From: a virus
Length of the DNA stretch: 64,000 bases
IMG/VR virus record: IMGVR_UViG_3300021425_000008
Coordinates: 1 to 64,000 of that record
Reading direction: 5' to 3' (one strand)
The notes below the pieces were generated by a model that was given only the letters and a program-made list of their open reading frames with translations, was not told the DNA's origin and made no database searches. Shown here one piece after another: positions 6,334-13,078 of this stretch (the stretch's first letter is position 1; each line of letters starts with the position of its first letter). Position numbers and translations under genes: made by a program.

Positions 6334-7785
6334 TTAGAATCCCATGTTTTGTTCTTCAAGATTACTATATTCATCGGCAAAGTTTGGAACTACTTCCTTG
6401 AAAGTCAAATCGATGGTGTATCGAGTCATCGATCCATCTCTCAAAGTCATATAAGAATTGTCTGGAGTGTAGTTGACATTGAAATTGGTCAACATACAAG
6501 GTTTAAATTTATTTAGAAATGGATGTGTGGCCTCTGTAGTTGAATTACTACTGAAGATATATTTTAACAAGAATATTCTTGGTGTCATCAGGAAAGCAGA
6601 TGATTCTGATCTTTGTGGTAATGAGTTTCTCTTAAATGCTCTAATAATTTTTCTGATATTTACTGCCTCTTCACTTGACCTCGGAGTCATTGGAAAACTA
6701 AACTGGAATGACCTTAAAGTCGGACCACTGAACAATACGGTCATGTTTGGATTAACCACCATTCCTGTTGATCTTGCGACAAGATTTGTACCAACTGCTT
6801 GACCCGCAAAATATGCTGTAATATATTTTCTGGTAGCATTATCTGATGCAAGACCTTTTAAACTACTCATCGTGTTTGCTGCAGTCTGTTTCAGAGACTC
6901 TATAAAATTATCCTGTCCAAATGCACCGATTGCACCCATAGCTGCCTTACCACCAAGCAATTGAAGGAAGTCGGCACTTGAGTCTTCATAACTTACAGCA
7001 TTTGATTCTGACAAGTTCGGTTGCATCGGGAGAATGACAGTTTCGAATGTCTCCCCTCCCACGTTTGATTGACTTAAGTCACCTGTCTGTTCAGTCAATC
7101 CAGTCGGTGAATATTCCTTTGCCTGAATACTGATGAAGTCGTATTCAAATGCGTCTGGCATCTCTGTAGGATACCTTAAGATCTCCGAACTTCCACCAAC
7201 TTGGACTGAACCACTACCTGCAGAACCTGATCCAACTGACGTATCCGAATCTACACTATCTGCACCACCAGTTGTATCAGATGTTGTGAGAGTTGAACCC
7301 TCCGAGTCTGTACCAGTATTATTCAGACTAGGGTTTTGAGTTCCTGTATTTGCATTTGTTGCAGAAACTGTACTGTTAGGTGAATTACTGAATGGATCAC
7401 CATCAGTAATAGTTCCGTCATTGTTTACGTATTGACCAGTGGTTGGATTTTGTGTTCCTGGTATCCCATTTTCATAAAGTGTCTGTTTAACAGAAACATT
7501 ACCCTCATTTGCAGTATTTAAAACTTCCGTTCTTGCCTCATTAAATGTTGATGTTCTGTTTTGAAAGGTGCTTTCAAATGTTAACGATGTTGCACTATTT
7601 CCAGGAACTGCATTATATGCACTTCTGAAGGCTGATTCGTTTAATATTGTCCAATCACTACCTTGACCCACTGCTAGTTGCGTGTTCCCATCAGCAGTAT
7701 AAAGATAAGTTTCTCCAGTGACTGTATTAACTTGTTGTTCGACAATCATTCCGTCAAATACAACTTGAGACTTATCTACAGCCAT
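6334..7785 (-). CDS. 48: gp48 baseplate tail-tube cap
   Basis: 483 aa, longer than T4 gp48 (364). The C-terminal half has the recognisable part: NPNMTVLFSGPTLRSFQFSF, then PRSSEEAVNIRKIIRAFKRN and YTPDNSYMTLRDGSMTRYTI, a tail-tube-like beta structure ending in TIDLTFKEVVPNF. gp48 caps the baseplate hub and starts tube polymerisation. Residues about 90-200 are a Ser/Thr/Gly-rich insertion (TNTGTQNPSLNNTGTDSEGS), probably an unstructured linker, which accounts for the extra length. A late promoter lies 20 bp upstream. The partner gp53 follows directly. Confidence 0.8.
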   Translation of the reverse strand: MAVDKSQVVFDGMIVEQQVNTVTGETYLYTADGNTQLAVGQGSDWTILNESAFRSAYNAVPGNSATSLTFESTFQNRTSTFNEARTEVLNTANEGNVSVKQTLYENGIPGTQNPTTGQYVNNDGTITDGDPFSNSPNSTVSATNANTGTQNPSLNNTGTDSEGSTLTTSDTTGGADSVDSDTSVGSGSAGSGSVQVGGSSEILRYPTEMPDAFEYDFISIQAKEYSPTGLTEQTGDLSQSNVGGETFETVILPMQPNLSESNAVSYEDSSADFLQLLGGKAAMGAIGAFGQDNFIESLKQTAANTMSSLKGLASDNATRKYITAYFAGQAVGTNLVARSTGMVVNPNMTVLFSGPTLRSFQFSFPMTPRSSEEAVNIRKIIRAFKRNSLPQRSESSAFLMTPRIFLLKYIFSSNSTTEATHPFLNKFKPCMLTNFNVNYTPDNSYMTLRDGSMTRYTIDLTFKEVVPNFADEYSNLEEQNMGF

Positions 7786-7799
7786 TATACTAAGGAATT

Positions 7800-8189
7800 T
7801 TAATTATTTATTGTAAAACTTTGATATGGAATTGCTCTTAAAGTCTTCAATTCCATAGGATATACCTTATATAGATTGCTTTGTAATTCTTCCCAGGTGT
7901 AATTTCTCATTTCTCCCCAGTGATAGTTCAAACCTCTAAATCCCCATCTAAAAAGGCCAGTTACCGCGACTAAAGGAAATCTGTCGTATTCAACTCTTGG
8001 TGTTTTTGCAGAGTATATAAAGGTAAAATATTTACCAACGTCAGGAACAACTTCTACTTCAGTTTGTAGTTTCTCGATGATTTCCAACATCATATCATCT
8101 TCAACCCTCATCGCTTTGATACGATTTACTTCTTCTTCAGTAAATCGATTTACATCACTGTCGAGATATTTCTGTTGTTCCTCATCCAT
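7800..8189 (-). CDS. conserved baseplate-operon protein (129 aa)
   Basis: The N-terminal third is a charged helix (FTEEEVNRIKAMRVEDD). The rest is a compact domain with conserved-looking elements: YSAKTPRVEYDRFPLVAV, then GLFRWGFRGLNYHWGEMRNY and TWEELQ. Small phage structural proteins with a YD-x-PL and GxNxHW pattern occur in many marine myoviruses. I cannot name its T4 counterpart. It sits between gp48 and a candidate internal protein, overlapping the latter by one base, which suggests virion morphogenesis. Confidence 0.7.
   Translation of the reverse strand: MDEEQQKYLDSDVNRFTEEEVNRIKAMRVEDDMMLEIIEKLQTEVEVVPDVGKYFTFIYSAKTPRVEYDRFPLVAVTGLFRWGFRGLNYHWGEMRNYTWEELQSNLYKVYPMELKTLRAIPYQSFTINN
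7805..7811 (-). promoter_or_regulatory. late promoter (ATAAATA, minus strand)
   Basis: TATTTAT on the plus strand reads ATAAATA on the minus strand, 20 bp before the gp48 start. It lies inside the last codons of the preceding minus-strand gene. Confidence 0.6.
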
Positions 8190-8812
8190 TATCTACCAGG
8201 TGGTAATTGTCTCTGAGTGTTTTTTGCAGGTGGTAATTGTCTGTTACTTTTGGCAGGATTTAGTCTCTTCTGAGTGGTTGGTCCAAGGTCTTGTACATTG
8301 ACCTTTTGAACACCCATGTTGTCTCTCGACAGATTAGACTTGGCAGGTCTGATTGCAGGTCTCTGTCTACTGCCAGCCATGGCAGTTGATGCTGGTCTTG
8401 CGGAGATCTGTTTGTGTTGTGGTGGTTGTTTAGCAGCAGCTGTTCTTCTTGCAACCATTGAGTCTTTACCTGCTGGAAGTGATTTACGTTCCTTTCCAGC
8501 TGGTAATGCTCTTTTTGATGATGGAACTGTACCAGGTTTTGGTCTTCCTACAGTGTCTTTTCTTCCTACACCTGATCCTCTATATCTTGTATCTCTACCA
8601 CTGTCGGACTTTTGAGATTGTTGATCCGAATCTTGGTCTCCACCTTTATCACTTCCACCACCTCTTCTCTTCAAAAGGTCAGCAACAGAAAATTGTTTTC
8701 CTCGTGGCATTTCAGATGGTGTTAAACCACCCCGACCCCTTTTATCACGACTAATTGTACCTGCAGTATCTGACGCAGCATCTTCAGATAGGAACTCTCT
8801 TAAAGTCTTCAT
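8189..8812 (-). CDS. candidate internal capsid protein with capsid-targeting-like N-terminus (207 aa)
   Basis: The N-terminus MKTLREFLSE matches the T4 internal protein capsid-targeting sequence MKTYQEFIAE at six of ten positions. LSE fits the prohead protease (gp21) cleavage pattern [L/I]-x-E. The rest is low-complexity, basic and disordered, with short LPAGK and QLPPGR/QLPPAK repeats (ALPAGKERKSLPAGKDS). T4 internal proteins are similarly small, basic and packaged with the DNA. Packaging is inferred. The alternative is a tail-associated disordered protein, since it lies in the baseplate operon. It overlaps the upstream gene by four bases. Confidence 0.6.
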   Translation of the reverse strand: MKTLREFLSEDAASDTAGTISRDKRGRGGLTPSEMPRGKQFSVADLLKRRGGGSDKGGDQDSDQQSQKSDSGRDTRYRGSGVGRKDTVGRPKPGTVPSSKRALPAGKERKSLPAGKDSMVARRTAAAKQPPQHKQISARPASTAMAGSRQRPAIRPAKSNLSRDNMGVQKVNVQDLGPTTQKRLNPAKSNRQLPPAKNTQRQLPPGR

Positions 8813-9450
8813 CTTCTTACTCTAACGTAACGGGTATAACCAAAAGTCACATCCAATGTGAGAAGGGAATCTTTTTGAGCATATCCCAATTCCATACTAT
8901 TTATAGCTTTTGGATATGCTTGAATCATCTCATATTCCATGTATTTCTGAACACCCGCTTTTAATGGACTGACATAACTTCTTTCAAATTTAGTCAGAAA
9001 CAGACTACTTGATGCATAGTCATTATAATAGTTCTGTCTGTAGAATGCCTGGGGTGATCTATATTCTTCTCTTGTAAGAGTAGATCCAAGACCACTCATA
9101 TAATCCACCCAACCCTCAAAGAATTCTACGATTTCATAATTGTAATCAACGTAGAATGTCAATCCAATCTCATTCTGATATGCTCTACGATATGGAATCT
9201 CTTGTGTCACACCATGATAGTCTGCACTGACTGCGTGTGTAAGAAATGAAGTGGATGGAGTCTTGATGACACTACAAGCTAACTCAAAGTCTTCACCCCG
9301 AGATGTATAACTGACACCACGTTCTGCCATGAAGGATTGAACCGCTGAAGGCGGTGTAAACTTCACCATGTATGTTGTAGGACGAGCGACATTAAGAAGT
9401 CTCGACTTTATTTCAGAAGTTTTATATGATCTCGGCGTTGGACCTGCCAT
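8809..9450 (-). CDS. tail-tube-fold baseplate protein (gp54/gp19-like)
   Basis: 213 aa. The pattern FELACSVIKTPSTSFLTHAV followed by YRRAYQNEIGLTFYVDYNYE, with a final LLTLDVTFGYTRYV, is the tail-tube fold shared by T4 gp19, gp48 and gp54. Its place in the gp53-gp48 operon favours the tube initiator (gp54 role) over the major tube protein. It is the first gene of the minus-strand operon, divergent from gp4. I saw no ATAAATA directly upstream on this strand. Confidence 0.65.
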   Translation of the reverse strand: MAGPTPRSYKTSEIKSRLLNVARPTTYMVKFTPPSAVQSFMAERGVSYTSRGEDFELACSVIKTPSTSFLTHAVSADYHGVTQEIPYRRAYQNEIGLTFYVDYNYEIVEFFEGWVDYMSGLGSTLTREEYRSPQAFYRQNYYNDYASSSLFLTKFERSYVSPLKAGVQKYMEYEMIQAYPKAINSMELGYAQKDSLLTLDVTFGYTRYVRVRR

Positions 9451-9457
9451 CTAAATA
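9451..9457 (+). promoter_or_regulatory. late promoter (CTAAATA)
   Basis: CTAAATA lies 31 bp upstream of the gp4 ATG, in the divergent gap after the minus-strand tube gene. CTAAATA is a cyanophage variant of the T4 late -10 element. Confidence 0.55.
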
Positions 9458-9488
9458 CTGATACTACTTCTATTACTATGTATAACTG

Positions 9489-9968
9489 ATGCCAAGGGGT
9501 TCGAAGTATCATCAAGGTAGATTTCACCCTCAGCATCCTGAAAAATATATGGGGGATGCGAGAAATATAGTCTACCGTAGTAGTTGGGAATTACACTTTT
9601 TAAAATGGTGTGATAGAAACGATGCTGTATTGAAATATGCGTCGGAGGAGTTTTCGATACCATATGTGTCACCTGTTGACAAAAGAGTCCATAGATATTA
9701 TCCTGATGGGATTGTACAAATAAGACATCAGGATGGTAGAGTGTGTCGATACATTATTGAGATCAAACCTCAGAAACAATGTGTTGAACCAAAGAAACCA
9801 TCCAGAGTCACAAGGTCATATATCAATGAATGTACAACTTATGCAGTCAATCAAGCCAAATGGAATGCTGCAGCGGAGTTTGCCAAAGATAATGGTGTTC
9901 AGTTCAAAGTTTTGACCGAACATGATCTTGGAATTCCTCAACCAAAAAAGCGTAAAAAACGCAAATAA
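9489..9968 (+). CDS. 4: gp4 head-completion protein
   Basis: 159 aa; T4 gp4 (gp50) is 150. gp4 acts late in head completion before tail joining. Shared landmarks are the N-terminal GRFHPQHPEKYMGDARNIVY, then RSSWELHFLKWCDRND, RVHRYYPDGI and the strand IIEIKP. The E...D...ExK arrangement resembles a TnsA/PD-(D/E)XK nuclease fold, as noted for this family. The C-terminus is strongly basic (PKKRKKRK). Flanked by late promoters on both sides. Confidence 0.92.
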   Translation: MPRGSKYHQGRFHPQHPEKYMGDARNIVYRSSWELHFLKWCDRNDAVLKYASEEFSIPYVSPVDKRVHRYYPDGIVQIRHQDGRVCRYIIEIKPQKQCVEPKKPSRVTRSYINECTTYAVNQAKWNAAAEFAKDNGVQFKVLTEHDLGIPQPKKRKKRK

Positions 9969-9971
9969 ATA
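9965..9971 (+). promoter_or_regulatory. late promoter (ATAAATA) over the gp4 stop codon
   Basis: ATAAATA contains the gp4 TAA stop and lies 29 bp before the gp26 ATG. Confidence 0.6.
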
Positions 9972-10000
9972 ATCATATCTGAAATCTTTATTAGATTGTC

Positions 10001-10717
10001 ATGCCTTTACCAAAAATTGCTACCCCAACATATGAGTTGGAATTGCCCTCGACTAAACAAACTATTAAGTTTAGACCTTTCCTAGTCAAAGAAGAGAAGT
10101 TACTTGTTCTTGCATTGGAGAGTGAGGATACAAAAAATATTACTACAGCAATCAAAACAGTCATCAAAAACTGTATTAGTACAAGAGGAATCAAGGTAGA
10201 AAATCTTCCTACTTTTGATATCGAATATCTCTTCTTGAACATTAGGGGTAAGTCTGTTGGTGAGGAAGTTGAAGTAAATCTGGTTGCCCCTGATGATGGT
10301 GAAACAACTGTCACTGTTAAGATTGACCTTGAAGATATCAAGGTTGTCGAAACTGAAGGACACGATAAACAGATCAGGCTTGACGATAATCTTATGATGG
10401 AGATGAAGTACCCATCTCTTGATCAGTTCATCAAAAACAACTTTGACTTCAACGACACAAGTGTTGATAGATCATTTGAATTGATTGCAACTTGTATTGA
10501 TAAAATCTATAACGAAGAAGAGGTTTGGTCTACTGAGGATGTGAGTAAGAAGGAAATTATCGAATTCCTTGAACAAATGAGTTCTGCTCAATTCAAGAAA
10601 ATTGAGAAGTTCTTTGATACAATGCCTAAACTTTCCCACTCAATAGAACTTAAAAACCCAGTCACCAAAGTTAAGAGTACAGTAGTACTGGAGGGTCTCT
10701 CAAGTTTTTTCGGATAG
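10001..10717 (+). CDS. 26: gp26 baseplate hub assembly protein
   Basis: 238 aa; T4 gp26 is 208. The N-terminus (PTYELELPSTKQTIKFRPFL) and the following VKEEKLLVLALESED are typical of this family, as is FLNIRGKSVGEEVEVNL in the middle. In T4, gp26 with gp51 is required for hub assembly but is not clearly a virion component. Position before a gp51-like ORF, the large tail proteins and a gp27-like protein matches the T4 order 26-51-27. Confidence 0.9.
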   Translation: MPLPKIATPTYELELPSTKQTIKFRPFLVKEEKLLVLALESEDTKNITTAIKTVIKNCISTRGIKVENLPTFDIEYLFLNIRGKSVGEEVEVNLVAPDDGETTVTVKIDLEDIKVVETEGHDKQIRLDDNLMMEMKYPSLDQFIKNNFDFNDTSVDRSFELIATCIDKIYNEEEVWSTEDVSKKEIIEFLEQMSSAQFKKIEKFFDTMPKLSHSIELKNPVTKVKSTVVLEGLSSFFG

Positions 10718-10728
10718 GTTTGGTACAC

Positions 10729-10896
10729 ATGGACTTGGAGAACTACTTCAAGTTGAATTTTTCCTTAATGCAGTACCATAAATATTCATTAACAGAGATC
10801 GAAAACATGATGCCTTGGGAAAGGGACATCTATGTTGCATTACTTCAAAATCACTTAGAGGAAGAAGAGCAAAAGATGAAGTCACGCAATGGCTAA
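10729..10896 (+). CDS. 51: gp51-like hub assembly catalyst / tail chaperone (55 aa)
   Basis: Short ORF starting 11 bp after gp26 and overlapping the next gene by 8 bp. The pattern NFSLMQYHKYSLTEIENM, then PWERDIYVALL and a Glu-rich helix, resembles tail assembly chaperones. Such short proteins are annotated as gp51 in cyanophages. T4 gp51 (249 aa) is far longer, so homology is argued from gene order and the WERDIY motif. If it is a chaperone, the next large ORFs would be its tail substrates. Confidence 0.6.
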   Translation: MDLENYFKLNFSLMQYHKYSLTEIENMMPWERDIYVALLQNHLEEEEQKMKSRNG

Positions 10897-13075
10897 AAAA
10901 ATCCAAAGGAAGTCATCAGATAAAAAGGCAGCTGCTGAGAAAATTCTCAGAGAACTTCAGGATGCCAAAAAATCTGATGATGCACCCGAGGGTTTAGACG
11001 ATCTCATTAAAAGTATTCAAAACGAAGCGAAGAGAGAAGAGAAAAGAAAGAAAGAAGTAACTGCAATAGTTAAGACTATCGGTAAGTCTGACAAGGATAA
11101 ATCAAAACCTGCAGGACAAGATGATATAGATCCAAGAATTCTTGAGTTGCTTGGTATTGAAGATTATGAAGCTGAATTAGATTACGAAGATTACCTTGTC
11201 TTGCTCAAGGAGGCAATGGTCAAGGGTTCGTTTGGTGATAGTAAATTAGCTGATGAAGATTTAGCAAAAATTGCAAACGAAAGGAGGAGAGTTAGAGGTA
11301 AATCTGGTAAATTCAAACCAAAGAAGAAGACGGTAAAGGCTTCGAACTTTGTTGGTAAAACCGAAACGACAGGTCAATCGACACAACAGACTTCTGGTAA
11401 AATTTCAACACTTAGTCCAAGCACAGAACAAGCAAGGACTGAGATAAAGCAAGATCGACAAGAAGAACTTGTTCCTCTTGCAACAACATTATCAAAGATT
11501 GATGATAACCTCAAACAGGTTCTTGAACTTGATAAAGAAAAGAATGACAAAGAAAAGAGAGCTGCAAATAAACTGAGACAAGAAAAGGCGACAGCAAGTA
11601 GAAGAGCACGTGAACAAAAAATGGAGAGCGGATCAGGATCTGATCCAAAGAAACTTGAGAAGGTAACTAAACCATTCACAAGTGCATTTGATGTAATAAT
11701 GAAATTCTTCACTAATATTGCACTTGGAGGACTTGTCAATTTCTTATTGGAGATAATTAAAGATCCTGGAATGATCGTCAGACCATTCTACGACTTTGCT
11801 AATTTTATAATCGATTTTATCAATGACAACATAATCGGTTTTATAAATGAATTTTTATTAGCACCTGTTAATCTACTGATCGGTGGATTGAATAATTCAC
11901 TTAGTGCGATAAATGATGCTGTTAATAGTCTTAAAAAATTAAATCCGTTTGACAATTCACCACCAAATCAATTTGAACCTATTGAAGAGGTTAAATTGGA
12001 TCCAATTCCTAAACTTGATTATCCACAATGGGCACAGAAACAAGAAGACGGTGGTGAAGTTGTAGATGCAAAACAAATATCGATGGAGAAGGGTGGAGCA
12101 ATAACTCCGAACACTGGTGTGAAAGTAGAAGGTATGGGTAAAGACACCCAACTTGTTGCTGCACAACCAGGTGAAGTTATGATGAGTAAGAAGGCAGTTG
12201 ATACATATGGTGCGTCCAACCTTCTGAAAGCAAATGCTGCTGCTGGTGGTAGTAACATTCCAACCTTTGCAAAAATTCAGGGACTTGAGGGAGGAGGTAA
12301 AGTCACTGATAATTTCCCTGACTTTGGAAGCATCCTCGGTATGTCAGGTGGTGGCATGGTCGGTGGTGAAAATGATAACTTCGCAAAAGAGATGATCAAG
12401 GTCCATGAAGGACTACGACTTGACAAATACCTTGATAGTCGTGGATTGCCCCATATTGGTTATGGTCACTTGATTGAGAAAGGTGAGTCTATGCCTGACC
12501 GTATCACCAAACAGAAGGCAGATGAATTGTTTGATATGGATTATGAACATCATAAGGCAGCTGCCAAGAAAATTCCTGGATACGATAAGGCAAGTGGGTT
12601 ACAGAAAGCAGCTCTGATTGACTTGACATTTAATATGGGTCCTGCATGGGCAAGTGGATTCCCATCATTTAAGAAGGCATTTGCTGCTGGTGATTATGAT
12701 CGAGCAGGAAAAGAATTAGTTGATAGTGCATGGTATGGTCAAGTTGGTCGAAGAGCACCAACGATTGTGAATCTGATCAAGGGTAAGAGTGCTAATGCAG
12801 CATATCTGAAAGACGTACCTAAACCAACATCAGGGTCTGGTGGGTCGAGTCAAATGCAGATGTCTTCCTCATCAACTTCTTCCTCATCTAACATTCAACC
12901 ATACAGTAGTGATAGTGGTGGAGGAGCACAGGTAGCTATACCTTTACCACAAAAACAACAAGGAACAAATAGTACATCATCTGCTGGTCAAAAAACAGTA
13001 CCAGGATTCTCTGCTGAAGACTTGAATAATTTTGATTTGATTGTGGTTAAATCAATCTATAACATAGTGGGGTAA
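10889..13075 (+). CDS. tail protein with GH24 (T4-type) lysozyme domain
   Basis: 728 aa. Residues 1-250 are charged and coiled-coil-like. About 270-330 are hydrophobic (LVNFLLEIIKDPG and IIGFINEFLLAPVNLL). About 390-470 are Gly-rich linkers. About 495-645 form a lysozyme domain close to that of T4 gp5 (HEGLRLDKYLDS, HIGYGHLI, DSAWYGQVGRRAP). Catalytic Glu507 and Asp516 are present, but the position of T4 lysozyme Thr26 is His522. A Ser-rich tail follows. It presumably cuts peptidoglycan during injection. In T4 this domain is fused into gp5, whereas here the gp5-like protein lacks it. It could also act as a tape measure or hub extension. Confidence 0.85.
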   Translation: MAKKIQRKSSDKKAAAEKILRELQDAKKSDDAPEGLDDLIKSIQNEAKREEKRKKEVTAIVKTIGKSDKDKSKPAGQDDIDPRILELLGIEDYEAELDYEDYLVLLKEAMVKGSFGDSKLADEDLAKIANERRRVRGKSGKFKPKKKTVKASNFVGKTETTGQSTQQTSGKISTLSPSTEQARTEIKQDRQEELVPLATTLSKIDDNLKQVLELDKEKNDKEKRAANKLRQEKATASRRAREQKMESGSGSDPKKLEKVTKPFTSAFDVIMKFFTNIALGGLVNFLLEIIKDPGMIVRPFYDFANFIIDFINDNIIGFINEFLLAPVNLLIGGLNNSLSAINDAVNSLKKLNPFDNSPPNQFEPIEEVKLDPIPKLDYPQWAQKQEDGGEVVDAKQISMEKGGAITPNTGVKVEGMGKDTQLVAAQPGEVMMSKKAVDTYGASNLLKANAAAGGSNIPTFAKIQGLEGGGKVTDNFPDFGSILGMSGGGMVGGENDNFAKEMIKVHEGLRLDKYLDSRGLPHIGYGHLIEKGESMPDRITKQKADELFDMDYEHHKAAAKKIPGYDKASGLQKAALIDLTFNMGPAWASGFPSFKKAFAAGDYDRAGKELVDSAWYGQVGRRAPTIVNLIKGKSANAAYLKDVPKPTSGSGGSSQMQMSSSSTSSSSNIQPYSSDSGGGAQVAIPLPQKQQGTNSTSSAGQKTVPGFSAEDLNNFDLIVVKSIYNIVG

Positions 13076-13078
13076 GAT

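Noticed and set aside
7300-7560. Ser/Thr-rich segment of gp48 as a separate gene or foreign insertion
   Set aside because: It is in frame with both halves, and low-complexity linkers are common in this phage's structural proteins.
10778-10784. ATAAATA late promoter for the lysozyme gene
   Set aside because: It lies within the gp51-like coding region, about 105 bp before the next start, too far for the pattern seen elsewhere.
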